Numbered from the stretch's first letter, positions 1 through 7,860 are shown. The stretch is DNA of 23,432 nt from Planctomycetota bacterium (GCA_023489375.1 JAMDCX010000111.1:1-23432); one strand, 5' to 3'. The notes: generated from the sequence alone by a model not told the origin. Numbers and translations are program-made.

Positions 1-120
1 TTGACCTTCCACGTAGGTGTTGATATGCCGTCGCGCTGTGCGGCGACCGAAACAATCGTCGTACTGGTGCAGATAATGTGTCAACGCCGGTCGAATTCTC
101 AATATCGCTTCAGCTTCCAT
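1..120 (-). CDS. IS701-family transposase, N-terminal fragment (runs off left edge)
   Basis: Read on the minus strand from ATG at 120-118, this gives 40 residues beginning MEAEAILRIRPALTHYLHQY and continuing through DDCFGRRTARRHINTYVEGQ to the window edge. The pattern of an acidic N-terminus, a RPALxxxLxxxDDCFGRR block and a YVEGQ end matches the start of IS701-type DDE transposases, which cut and paste their own element. The remainder, including the DDE catalytic residues, lies outside the window, so intactness cannot be judged. The start is supported by AAAGGAG on the minus strand at 129-135, about 8 nt before the ATG. The family call rests on the N-terminal motif alone; another DDE transposase with the same N-terminal domain is possible. 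Confidence 0.8.
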   Translation of the reverse strand, partial: MEAEAILRIRPALTHYLHQYDDCFGRRTARRHINTYVEGQ

Positions 121-127
121 GCCGGGG

Positions 128-155
128 CTCCTTTCAGAAATACGGCTCCTGAAAG
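128..155 (-). promoter_or_regulatory. Hairpin covering the transposase ribosome binding site
   Basis: On the minus strand CTTTCAG (155-149) and CTGAAAG (137-131) are perfect 7-bp complements separated by 11 nt. The second arm overlaps the AAAGGAG Shine-Dalgarno sequence of the transposase start at 120. Folding in the mRNA would hide the ribosome binding site. Several insertion sequences use such structures to block translation from read-through transcripts; a regulatory role here is inferred. Confidence 0.55.
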
Positions 156-288
156 ACTTCATCGGTAAGTTGCCCACATTAACTTGAGCTTTTATAGCGT
201 TGTAGTAGTAGGGGAGGTACACGGAGGAGAATTTCAGTGAATAAGGCACAAATCCATAAGGGTATAGCAATGATTTAATCCTTGCTTG

Positions 289-308
289 TCATGTCATTGT
301 GGTGAAAT
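289..308 (+). repeat. Dispersed 20-bp word, copy 1
   Basis: TCATGTCATTGTGGTGAAAT here matches the reverse complement of 22257-22276 at 19 of 20 positions. A related copy at 468-493 carries an internal 8-nt duplication (two consecutive GTCGTTGA/GTCGTTGT units) before TGGTGAA. The word belongs to the GTCGTTGT-type low-complexity sequence seen at both ends of the window. Its function is unknown. Confidence 0.6.
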
Positions 309-467
309 ATATGGATCATTGATCTTTGCCACGGAGATCACAGAGGACACAGAAATTTTTGTTTTTTATAATGGCCTAAAGAGGAAGCGGAGGAAAACAG
401 AGGTTTGGCATAGTGTTTATCCATCCTCCCCTTACCTCTGCTACCTCCTTGTGAATATATTGCCTCG

Positions 468-493
468 TCATGTCGTTGAGTCGTTGTGGTGAA
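468..493 (+). repeat. Dispersed 20-bp word, copy 2 with internal duplication
   Basis: This copy has the same beginning (TCATGTCGTTG) and end (TGGTGAA) as the copies at 289-308 and 22257-22276. Between them is an extra 8-nt unit, as expected from slippage in a short tandem repeat. Confidence 0.55.
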
Positions 494-575
494 TGACCCG
501 TCGTAACATCGTCGGAACGATATTGAGCAGATTTAATTATAACCGCGTAACGGTAACCATAGTCCATATATCTGT

Positions 576-589
576 CCGTGAACGGTTAC
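576..589 (-). repeat. Palindromic 14-mer (REP-like), copy 1
   Basis: The minus strand reads GTAACCGTTCACGG, one of eight copies in the window. The core CCGT-TC-ACGG is self-complementary. Bases 588-586 on the minus strand are TAA, the stop codon of the peptidase gene, so the repeat forms the 3' end of that reading frame. A short partial partner (GTAACC at 553-558) lies on the plus strand nearby. Confidence 0.75.
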
Positions 590-1668
590 TGAGACCCTAC
601 GTCCTCCCGTTGGAGAATTTGTGTCACCACTGTCTGGAAGCTTTCCGCCGGAAGAAATACTTTTTCGGGCAGTCCCGCAATGAATTGCTGCACATCGGAG
701 ATTTTGCGCGGCATTGCCCCCGGAGCTTGGCCGTTCCCCAGTACTTGATAAGGAAAACCGTTGTCGTCGTTTCCAATAAATTCACGGTTGAAGTGCGAAG
801 AAAATATGAATGGCGGCCTATTCGCCGAATTCGGTGGTTGTGATTCGAAATCAGACCGGTGGCCGAAAAGCACCACAACATGATCGTGGAATGCGGCCAA
901 TATTGGAATCCCGGACTCAACATAGGTGTACATCAGGTGCTCGAAATCACCCTTGACGCCATGGCGGCTGCGGTCATAGATAAGCGGCGAATACCCGATC
1001 TGCCGCAGTGCTTCCGCCATCTGCCAGATGTATAGACCACTGCTCGGAAACACCCTCCCAATTGAATAATCGCGCGTCAGGTCGGCCACACGAAAAGGAT
1101 AAATTTCCGGATGAACGCGATACCGGTTACTAAAATAACGAGCCAGCATCCAAAGCGCCGACTGCGCGCAGACCGTGACATCCGTGTCCTGGCTTATGAA
1201 TGGAAAACCCGCTACGTTGAGAACCGTCCCTTGGAGGGAAACTTCCTCCGAGCATAGGCTGAGGTGGCAGTTCGTCAGGCCGCAAGCCCGCGGGTCAAGA
1301 AGAGTCCGGCCAATACAATTTGGCCGGGTGGGGCGTACCACTACATAGCCAAGATAATTCGGCTGCACCGCCGCGCTGTTGCGGATGGTATTGTGGTCGA
1401 TGACTTCATCGAAAAAGTGCAGCCGAAGACACCGCGAGTCCGGCGTGCTGAATTTTTTGGCGTGAAAATTCGTGAACGTGTCCCGGTAGTCCTTGTCAAT
1501 ATAATGACGCTCTACCGCTATACTCTTTACGCGGTTCTGGAGCGCATCGCTGATCCGATTCAGGCCGCGTTGATCGAGGTGCGTTAATGCAACTGCCATT
1601 ACTTCATCCCACTGTTGCGTGTTCTGCAAAATTACAATTGGAAGCAGACCTTTTTCTTCTAATATCAA
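586..1668 (-). CDS. Papain/C39-like cysteine peptidase-fold protein, unassigned family
   Basis: This is a 360-residue protein read from TTG at 1668. I do not recognise a named family. The C-terminal half looks papain-like: Cys167 in a QDTDVTVCAQSALWML helix start resembles the C39 QxxxxxCxxA nucleophile, His263 sits in FHDHVVVLFGH, and Asp301/Asp302 follow in GNDDNGFPY, giving a plausible Cys-His-Asp triad in the right order. The N-terminal half (about 45-130) has a conserved-looking HYIDKDYRDTFTNFHAKKF segment and YLGYVVVRPT. No signal peptide or membrane segment is seen, so it is probably cytosolic. The start is uncertain: the frame stays open about 30 codons upstream without an ATG, and an internal ATG at residue 24 is possible. 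The stop codon lies inside a dispersed palindrome, so the C-terminus may be truncated. It stands alone among repeats, which suggests a horizontally acquired gene. Confidence 0.6.
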   Translation of the reverse strand: MILEEKGLLPIVILQNTQQWDEVMAVALTHLDQRGLNRISDALQNRVKSIAVERHYIDKDYRDTFTNFHAKKFSTPDSRCLRLHFFDEVIDHNTIRNSAAVQPNYLGYVVVRPTRPNCIGRTLLDPRACGLTNCHLSLCSEEVSLQGTVLNVAGFPFISQDTDVTVCAQSALWMLARYFSNRYRVHPEIYPFRVADLTRDYSIGRVFPSSGLYIWQMAEALRQIGYSPLIYDRSRHGVKGDFEHLMYTYVESGIPILAAFHDHVVVLFGHRSDFESQPPNSANRPPFIFSSHFNREFIGNDDNGFPYQVLGNGQAPGAMPRKISDVQQFIAGLPEKVFLPAESFQTVVTQILQREDVGSQ

Positions 1669-2007
1669 CCGCCTAATCCTCTTGACGACCTTGTTGCATG
1701 GCCGCTCCGCCGTATTAAATCGAACCGCATTCGCGTTTCTGCCTGATTGTTGCCGCTAACATAACCGGCCTGCGGAAGCACTGCAAACCACCGGCATGGT
1801 CCAGCCATTTACTGACCTTTATCGGCCAAACACAAGAAGCTGACGCACCCCGCTGTCCGCGCCAGCTTAGAGGACACACTAATAATGGCCATAGACACTC
1901 TCCGTCCTTTCCCGTTCAAGTGCTACATCACGGACCTGATGGAAGCAATGAAGGCGTAGGCCGTCCGGCGAAATGATTACTGACGGTCTGATGCAGGAAT
2001 TCAAAGT

Positions 2008-2021
2008 GTAACCGTTCACGG
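2008..2021 (+). repeat. Palindromic 14-mer (REP-like), copy 2
   Basis: This is an exact GTAACCGTTCACGG. Together with the inverted exact copy at 2316-2329 it bounds a 322-bp segment. Confidence 0.8.
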
Positions 2022-2089
2022 ACACACGGCTTAGCAAAACGGGCTATAGTTGTCGTGGCGTGGTTATGTTGGATAAACCCAGGAGTTCC

Positions 2090-2175
2090 GTGGCATGGGC
2101 ATCTTGCCCATGAACAGCGCGTTACGGTGACCTGATAACATGGCCATGGCGTTACGGACAAGATGCCCGTGCCAC
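2090..2175. repeat. Nested palindrome (17-bp inverted arms, one containing its own hairpin)
   Basis: GTGGCATGGGCATCTTG at 2090-2106 pairs with CAAGATGCCCGTGCCAC at 2159-2175 with a single mismatch. The left arm also starts a perfect small hairpin, CATGGGCA-TCT-TGCCCATG (about 2094-2112). The two folds exclude each other. The structure lies inside the segment bounded by the 2008/2316 palindrome pair, which suggests it belongs to that element. Confidence 0.65.
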
Positions 2176-2315
2176 TACTCATTACTCACGGCCGACGGCG
2201 CAACCCCCGGTCGCGGCTTTATCTAACGGCCCGCGGGCTGGCCGGCTTATCCTCTTTGCCGTCAACAAGGTGGCATCGGTTATCATTACGAACTGTGGGA
2301 GATTTTGTGGCCATG

Positions 2316-2329
2316 CCGTGAACGGTTAC
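2316..2329 (-). repeat. Palindromic 14-mer (REP-like), copy 3
   Basis: This is an exact minus-strand GTAACCGTTCACGG, facing the copy at 2008-2021. Confidence 0.8.
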
Positions 2330-2805
2330 TTTTAACATAAGTCCTTACACTCAAAGGCGTTATCATATTGTTTGGTGCCAAACTCGGGTGCGGCTATATT
2401 TTTTTGCAAAAGCCAGTATCCTTAAGATCGCGGGTGTCTCGCCCGCCGTTGTCCCCCAATGATTTATTGGCCCAGCAATACCGATTGATGCTCTGGGAAC
2501 GGGTTACCTCGATTTGAATGCCACAATTTCTGGCCGCCCCCCAAACTCCAGCTTAAGCGGCGGCAATTTGTGTAATTTCCGCCCATGGGGTATAATAAAA
2601 CATTCCAGATTGGGGACGGGTGGCGTTTCCGTACTGGAAGCCGGTTGGTTATTCAGGTGCGTAGCGTTATGCATGCTATTGAGCTGAATTATGTTGCAGC
2701 GTGAGGAATACAACCTCGCGTCGGCAGGGCGTACCGGGCTGCAGTTCACCATGAGGTGGGTCTGCAAGGTTGACATTTCAAACGTGTCTCAAACCTTGAT
2801 TTAGA

Positions 2806-2916
2806 TCACACCGCATGGTGTGACGGCGCTTTTGAAGGCTGTAGTACAGCCGGAGATGGCATGGCCCCGGTGAAATTATGTTCACCGGGGAGTTATACGC
2901 ATCAGGGGATGCGTAT
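2806..2916. promoter_or_regulatory. Array of four perfect hairpins upstream of nusA
   Basis: Four consecutive perfect inverted repeats occupy 111 bp. They are TCACACC/GGTGTGA (2806-2823, loop GCAT), GGCTGT/ACAGCC (2837-2851, loop AGT), CCCCGGTGAA/TTCACCGGGG (2865-2890, loop ATTATG) and ATACGCATC/GATGCGTAT (2895-2916, loop AGGG). None is followed by a T run, so they are poor intrinsic terminators. They end 46 nt before the nusA ATG and would lie in its leader if transcription starts upstream. Possible roles are leader regulation of the nusA-infB operon, protein-binding operators, or simply accumulated palindromic repeats. The structures are certain; the role is unknown. Confidence 0.7.
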
Positions 2917-2962
2917 GGCGCGGCAACGGCATTGATTTTGCGTGAAAAAGGTCGGGTATTGT

Positions 2963-4387
2963 ATGAATGAAGAACTCAGACAAAATGAAGAACTCAAGCG
3001 AAAAGAGGAGCTTAAGCGACTGGTCGATTCCATTGCGCGTGATAAAAACATTGGAAAAGAATCCATCTTCACCGATATTGAAATGGCGTTGCATTCCGCG
3101 GCCCGGAAGTTCTACGGTGAAGCGGAAGATGTCACCTGCGTGATCAATCGTCAGAGCGGAGAAATTCAAGTCACCAAAAATGGAATTCTTATTGATTACC
3201 GTGAATTTGGACGCATTGCCGCACAAACCGCCAAACAGGTTTTGATCCAGAAAATTCGGGAAGATGAACGGGGCAGCCTGCTGGAGGAATTTGCGGATCG
3301 GCAGGGGCAGATTATCACCGGCGCAGTGGCCCGCGTGGAAGGCTCTGTACTTTCCGTGAATTTGGGACGATGCGAGGGGTTCCTGCCGAAAAGCGAACAA
3401 ATTCCAGGTGAAACCCATCATGTGGGAGAACGTATCCGCTGCTTAATATTGGAAGTTCGCGACATCGGCAGTCAGGTCAAAATCGTATTGTCCCGGTCCC
3501 ATCCGGACTTCATACGCCGACTTTTCGAACTGGAAGTACCGGAAGTTCAGGAAAAAGTTATTGAAGTCAAGGCCCTGGCGCGTGAGGCCGGCTACCGTAC
3601 GAAAATTGCGGTGTCCTCCATCGACACCAAGGTGGATTGTGTGGGTGCCTGCGTGGGCATACGCGGCAGTCGCATTAAAAATATCGTCGATGAACTGGGC
3701 GGCGAAAAAATTGATATTGTCCGCTGGAATGAATCGTCCCAGGTGCTGATTACCAATTCTCTCAAACCTGCTGAAATAGTGGATATTTCGCTGAATTTTG
3801 AATTAGGCCGCGCCACCGTGGTGGTCAACGAGACACAATTGTCCCTGGCGATCGGCAAACGTGGACAGAATGTCCGGCTGGCGGCACGTTTGACGGGTTG
3901 GGATATTGATATTCTTACTCCCACGGAATACAGCAAAGGTCTGGACGACCTGGAAAAAGCCATGCGCACCATTGCCGGTGTGGACGACAAATTCATTGAC
4001 CGTCTGGTGGCGCTGGGCATTATTGATCTGCGCGACCTCGCGGAGGTCGGTGTTGAACCGCTGGTGAAAGAGTTGGAGCTTACAGAGGAACTGGCCGCAG
4101 AGGTGCTCGAAGTTGGCCGCACCGCCGCCGCGCGTGTGGAGGAAGAAAACAAGGCCCGCAAGGCAGCCGAAACGGCGGCAGCTCAAGAGGAGGCGACGGC
4201 TCAAGAGGATGGGCAGGCGACGGAAGCGAAGGCCGAAGAATCGACAGAGTCCACGGAACCAGTGGCGGATGCGGATACCTCCGAAAAACCGCCGGAAACG
4301 GTCCACGCCGCAGCGCCACCGGCCACAGATACGGCGGAAGGATCGTCTGAGGCGGAAGCATCGGTAGAGCCGGCGTCGCCGGATTAA
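2963..4387 (+). CDS. nusA: Transcription termination/antitermination factor NusA
   Basis: NusA binds RNA polymerase and nascent RNA and modulates pausing, termination and antitermination. The 474-residue product has the expected order: N-terminal polymerase-binding domain (about 15-110, with VDSIARDKNIGKESIF), S1 domain (about 115-180), KH1 (GACVGIRGSRIKNIVDELGG near 228-247) and KH2 (AIGKRGQNVRLAARLTGWDI near 296-315). A helix-hairpin-helix-like segment follows (about 330-385), then an Ala/Glu-rich low-complexity tail of roughly 85 residues. I prefer ATG 2963 over GTG 2942: AAAAAGG lies upstream of 2963 and the family N-terminus fits better, although a charged insert (NEELRQNEELKRKEELKR) precedes the usual start. 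infB follows after 65 nt. The usual upstream partner rimP is absent. Confidence 0.96.
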   Translation: MNEELRQNEELKRKEELKRLVDSIARDKNIGKESIFTDIEMALHSAARKFYGEAEDVTCVINRQSGEIQVTKNGILIDYREFGRIAAQTAKQVLIQKIREDERGSLLEEFADRQGQIITGAVARVEGSVLSVNLGRCEGFLPKSEQIPGETHHVGERIRCLILEVRDIGSQVKIVLSRSHPDFIRRLFELEVPEVQEKVIEVKALAREAGYRTKIAVSSIDTKVDCVGACVGIRGSRIKNIVDELGGEKIDIVRWNESSQVLITNSLKPAEIVDISLNFELGRATVVVNETQLSLAIGKRGQNVRLAARLTGWDIDILTPTEYSKGLDDLEKAMRTIAGVDDKFIDRLVALGIIDLRDLAEVGVEPLVKELELTEELAAEVLEVGRTAAARVEEENKARKAAETAAAQEEATAQEDGQATEAKAEESTESTEPVADADTSEKPPETVHAAAPPATDTAEGSSEAEASVEPASPD

Positions 4388-4452
4388 AGTGACCATTGGC
4401 GTCCGGGATGGCTATGGCGGTCATCTGACGTTCAGTTATACGGGAGTTTTCT

Positions 4453-7386
4453 TTGCGCGCACAGAAAGTATTCCAGATTGCCCGTGAGCTTGGGGTTGAA
4501 GCCAAGGACATCATCGCCAAGTGTAAGGCGGAGGAAGTTCCAAATATCGACAGCCACTTAAGCGTGGTCAGCGCTGGTCTTGCCGAAACAATTAAGGAAT
4601 GGTTCAGCAGCACCACCACCACTACCACTGCTGTGGAACGTACTGAACATGTCGATGTGGAAAAAGCCAAAAAAACCCGTGCCCGGCGAACCAAACCCGT
4701 CAAGACCACCGAAACCACCCAAACTGCCGAAACCACTAAGACCACTGAAACAACTACGGACGCCCAAGTCGTTGCCAAACCAAAGCGGCGCGGCCGCAAA
4801 CCGAAGGCTAAAGCCGATGAAGCCACAACCGATCAGATTATTTCTGATGGTACCGTAGCCGTAGTGGCGCCACCAGCAGATGTTGGCGCCGGCCCGTCGG
4901 CCCCGGAAGACACGGCGGTAGTATCTGAAAAGTTACCGGTGGAACAGGCGACCGCTGAAAAAACCGCGGCCCCGGATATTCATAAGACCATGGTTTCTCC
5001 CGCCGCCGCGCTTACAACAGAAGCCCAGACTGCGGCAACCTCCGCAGCCGGACCCGCCACACCACCGGCCGTTGCAGTGACTCCGGCAATACCGGTAAAA
5101 CCTGTCAAACCGGCGGCTAAAATTACACCGCGCGGGGTGCCCAATGTGGTGGCGAAACTGGTCGTTACACCGGTAGGACCGCGAAATGTCCCCACTCCCG
5201 CACAATTACAAGGCCCCAAAGTGGTGCGTGTGGAAGCGCCGGAGCCGATATCGACTGCCAGACCGCGCACCCGATTTGCGCCCGGTCCATTCCCCGGCGG
5301 TCCTATACCGGATCGTACATCAGCTGGCGGGTATGCCGGTCGCAACAAAGGGAAGCATCAGTCGGAACGTAATCTTGATGAAGAGGAGGGACATTCCCCA
5401 CGGCGTAAAACCGGGCGGTCTGCGCGGAATGCCCTTGGGCGCAGCGCCGATGCGGGTATAGAATTGTTGGGCAATTGGACGGATGCGGATCTGATAGACC
5501 GCGCGGAACGTCTGGCTTCCGCCACCGGCGGTAAACTCCGCGCGCATCGCCGGGCCTTGAATAAATCCCAAGAGCGCCAACAATCTGCGCCGGTAGAGTT
5601 TCAGCGGCCAACGTCGATTTCCGTGACCCCGCCGGTTACCGTGCGTGAACTTTCAGAACTGCTGGGAGTGAAGGCCGGTGATCTGTTCAAGAAACTCATG
5701 GAGCAGGGAGTTATGCTCACAGTTAATCAGCCCATGGATGTGGCGGCGGCCCAATTACTGGCGCTGGACTATGGCGTGGAACTGATCATCAAAGAGAAGG
5801 AATCTCTTTTTGCCGCCTTGGCGCGGCAATATGCGGCTCGTGAGCAGGCCGCGAACAAAGTCTCGCGTCCCCCGATTGTTACGGTACTGGGGCATGTGGA
5901 TCATGGCAAGACCAGTCTGCTGGACAAAATTCGTTCCAGCAATGTGGCGGCGGGAGAGGCGGGCGGCATTACGCAGCATATCGGCGCCTATACAGTCACA
6001 ATTAATGGGTCCGATGGCAAAGCCAAACGCGTCACGTTCCTGGATACACCGGGACATCAGGCCTTCACCGCGATGCGGGCGCGCGGGGCCAATATTACAG
6101 ATGTGGTGGTACTGGTGGTGGCGGCGGATGACGGCGTAATGCCGCAGACGGTGGAATCCATCAGCCACGCCAAGGCGGCAAACGTGCCTATTGTGGTGGC
6201 GTTAAATAAAATTGACAAACCGGAAGCCAACGCCAACCGTGTCCTGGGCCAGTTGGCCGAGCATGGACTGAACCCCGCGGAATGGGGTGGCGATGTGGAA
6301 GTCGTCCGGACCAGCGCTACCACCGGCCAGGGCATCAAGGAACTTATAGAATATCTCGATTACGTGGCCAGTCTCCGGGAATTAAAAGCGGCCGCGGATA
6401 TGCCCGCGCGCGGCTCGGTAGTGGAAGCATTTATGGATCCCCTGCGCGGCGTCGTAGCCCGCATTATTGTGCGCAATGGTACTTTGCGCATCGGCGATTC
6501 CATGGTCTGTGGTGCGACCGCGGGCCGGGTGCGGCAGCTGCTGGATGATAAAGGCCGGGCTATTACCGAGGCGCATCCGGCCATGCCCGTGGAAGTCATT
6601 GGCCTGGATGAAGTTCCAACCGGTGGTGATTCCATGTACGTGGTGGAGGATTCGGCTCAGGCCAAGACTATCGCCCAGGAGCAGGCCCAGATGGAACGGG
6701 TCAATGAAATTGCCCGCCGCCATAAAGTAACGCTGGACAATCTTTTCGATACCATCCAAAGGGATAAAATCAGAGAACTCAACATGATTCTCAAGGCGGA
6801 TGTGCAGGGTTCGGTGGATGTATTGAAAAAAACCATGACCGAAGAACTCTCGCAGGAAGTCCAGGTAAAACTGTTACATGCGGCGGTAGGCGGAATTTCT
6901 GAAAGTGATGTGTTATTGGCCGATGCCTCCGGCGCCATCATTGTCGGGTTCGGTGTAGTGCCCGATGAGTCGGCGCGTAAGCTGGCGGAGCAGTTACATG
7001 TGGAAATCCGGCTCTATCGCATCATCTATGAAATTACCGACGATATTCGCAAAGCCCTGGGCGGCATGTTGTCGCCCGAACAACAGGATCAGACTCTGGG
7101 GCATGCCGAAATCCGTCAGGTCATTCGCGTGGGCCGCCTGGGTAATATTGCCGGTTGCATGGTCACGGATGGATTGTTGCAGCGGAACAATAAGTATCGC
7201 TTGATCCGCGATAACGTGGTGATTGTGGATAATCTGGCTCTGGATTCGCTCAAGCGCTTTAAGGAGGATGTGCGCGAGGTCCGCGGCGGCCTGGAGTGCG
7301 GTTTGAAAATTGCGGGCTATGACGATATTAAAGTCGGCGACCGGCTGGAAGCGTATAAAACCGTCGCCGTGGCGCGAACGCTATGA
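4453..7386 (+). CDS. infB: Translation initiation factor IF-2
   Basis: IF2 is the GTPase that recruits initiator fMet-tRNA and joins the ribosomal subunits. The 977 residues start at TTG 4453, 6 nt after GGGAG (4442-4446). An IF2-N helical domain occupies residues 1-50. It is followed by a very long Ala/Pro/Thr/Lys-rich linker to about 385 and a second IF2-N-like domain (VTVRELSELLGVKAGDLFKKL, about 391-450). The G domain has G1 GHVDHGKT (480-487), G2 with GGITQHIGAY, G3 DTPGHQ (531-536), G4 NKID (585-588) and G5 SAT (621-623). The C-terminus ends in the typical VGDRLEAYKTVAVARTL. The linker holds runs of Thr near 55-62 and near 90-100. It lies in the nusA-infB-rbfA operon order common in bacteria, with 60 nt to rbfA. 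Confidence 0.97.
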   Translation: MRAQKVFQIARELGVEAKDIIAKCKAEEVPNIDSHLSVVSAGLAETIKEWFSSTTTTTTAVERTEHVDVEKAKKTRARRTKPVKTTETTQTAETTKTTETTTDAQVVAKPKRRGRKPKAKADEATTDQIISDGTVAVVAPPADVGAGPSAPEDTAVVSEKLPVEQATAEKTAAPDIHKTMVSPAAALTTEAQTAATSAAGPATPPAVAVTPAIPVKPVKPAAKITPRGVPNVVAKLVVTPVGPRNVPTPAQLQGPKVVRVEAPEPISTARPRTRFAPGPFPGGPIPDRTSAGGYAGRNKGKHQSERNLDEEEGHSPRRKTGRSARNALGRSADAGIELLGNWTDADLIDRAERLASATGGKLRAHRRALNKSQERQQSAPVEFQRPTSISVTPPVTVRELSELLGVKAGDLFKKLMEQGVMLTVNQPMDVAAAQLLALDYGVELIIKEKESLFAALARQYAAREQAANKVSRPPIVTVLGHVDHGKTSLLDKIRSSNVAAGEAGGITQHIGAYTVTINGSDGKAKRVTFLDTPGHQAFTAMRARGANITDVVVLVVAADDGVMPQTVESISHAKAANVPIVVALNKIDKPEANANRVLGQLAEHGLNPAEWGGDVEVVRTSATTGQGIKELIEYLDYVASLRELKAAADMPARGSVVEAFMDPLRGVVARIIVRNGTLRIGDSMVCGATAGRVRQLLDDKGRAITEAHPAMPVEVIGLDEVPTGGDSMYVVEDSAQAKTIAQEQAQMERVNEIARRHKVTLDNLFDTIQRDKIRELNMILKADVQGSVDVLKKTMTEELSQEVQVKLLHAAVGGISESDVLLADASGAIIVGFGVVPDESARKLAEQLHVEIRLYRIIYEITDDIRKALGGMLSPEQQDQTLGHAEIRQVIRVGRLGNIAGCMVTDGLLQRNNKYRLIRDNVVIVDNLALDSLKRFKEDVREVRGGLECGLKIAGYDDIKVGDRLEAYKTVAVARTL

Positions 7387-7446
7387 GTGGCAGCCGGGAA
7401 GCGGCGTGGTGATAAAGATACAGGCCGCCAGGCGGAAAGATAACCG

Positions 7447-7848
7447 ATGAGTATCCGACAGCAAAAAATTGAATCTCAAGTTCGCCGCCTGGTCAGTGAG
7501 GCGATCGGGCGCGGACTGTCGGACCCGCGCATCCGCGGCCTGCTGAGCGTGACGCATGTACAGGTTTCGCCCGATTTGCGTGAAGCCCGCGTATTTATCA
7601 GTATTCTATCTGATCGGCCCGAATCTACGGTCATGCGCGGGCTATTGTCGGCGCGCGGCGTGATCCAGAAACATGTGGCCGATGGCATGAAAATCAGATA
7701 TGTCCCACGGTTGTCGTTTTTACTCGATGAGTCGTTGAAACGGCAGGCCACGGTACTCAAAGCGTTGGACGACGTAAAAAAAGAAAAGGCCTTTACCGGC
7801 CCGCCGGATGTTTCTCCGGAAGCCGTTCCGGATGCAATGGACTCTTGA
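7447..7848 (+). CDS. rbfA: 30S ribosome-binding factor RbfA
   Basis: RbfA helps mature the 5' end of 16S rRNA and the 30S subunit. At 133 residues it has family-typical length, with the KH-like fold signature: N-terminal QQKIESQVRRLVSEAI, then DPRIRGLLSVTHVQVSPDLREARVFIS, and RYVPRLSFLLDESLKR near the C-terminus. The start ATG is preceded by a purine-rich GGCGGAAAGA. It follows infB by 60 nt and precedes the HhH-GPD-like gene by 12 nt, so all are probably co-transcribed. Nothing is missing from the family core. Confidence 0.94.
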   Translation: MSIRQQKIESQVRRLVSEAIGRGLSDPRIRGLLSVTHVQVSPDLREARVFISILSDRPESTVMRGLLSARGVIQKHVADGMKIRYVPRLSFLLDESLKRQATVLKALDDVKKEKAFTGPPDVSPEAVPDAMDS

Positions 7849-7860
7849 TATGAGGTTTTT

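Larger units (their letters stand above)
156..575. other. Non-coding accessory DNA with degenerate low-complexity repeats
   Basis: I see no convincing gene between the transposase start and the end of the peptidase gene. The stretch holds G/A-rich words of the GGAG/ACAGAG type (about 208-232, 330-354 and 379-402). C/T-rich words near 425-453 could pair imperfectly with the 330-354 stretch. It also holds two copies of a TCATGTCGTTGTGGTGAA-like word, described separately. Such composition is typical of decayed intergenic repeat DNA. A right terminus for the IS701-type element could lie here, but I cannot identify one. Confidence 0.5.
1669..2805. other. Long region without a convincing gene; decayed accessory DNA with palindromes
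   Basis: About 1.1 kb separates the peptidase gene from the hairpin array before nusA. Reading both strands I find only short frames. One encodes a 24-residue peptide starting at 1885 (MAIDTLRPFPFK...), which may be a gene remnant. Another is a 90-codon minus-strand frame (2776-2504) without a ribosome binding site. Recognisable structure consists of an inverted pair of the 14-mer palindrome (2008 and 2316), a nested palindrome at 2090-2175 and a GCGGG/CCCGC hairpin near 2430. I see no tRNA, rRNA or rimP. Confidence 0.55.

Noticed and set aside
493..843. 116-codon plus-strand frame opposite the peptidase gene
   Set aside because: It is antisense to a better supported gene, with arginine-rich content typical of a shadow frame.
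2504..2776. 90-codon minus-strand reading frame (MSTLQTHLMVNCSP...)
   Set aside because: There is no ribosome binding site before the ATG, no recognisable motif, and it lies in decayed repeat DNA. It could be chance.
2865..2890. Strong 10-bp hairpin as an intrinsic terminator
   Set aside because: No T run follows on either strand, so I treat it as part of the hairpin array instead.
2942..2962. GTG start for nusA seven codons upstream
   Set aside because: There is no ribosome binding site before it; ATG 2963 has AAAAAGG upstream.
3592..4826. Several long minus-strand frames opposite nusA and infB
   Set aside because: They are Ser/Arg/Val-rich shadow translations of well-supported genes.
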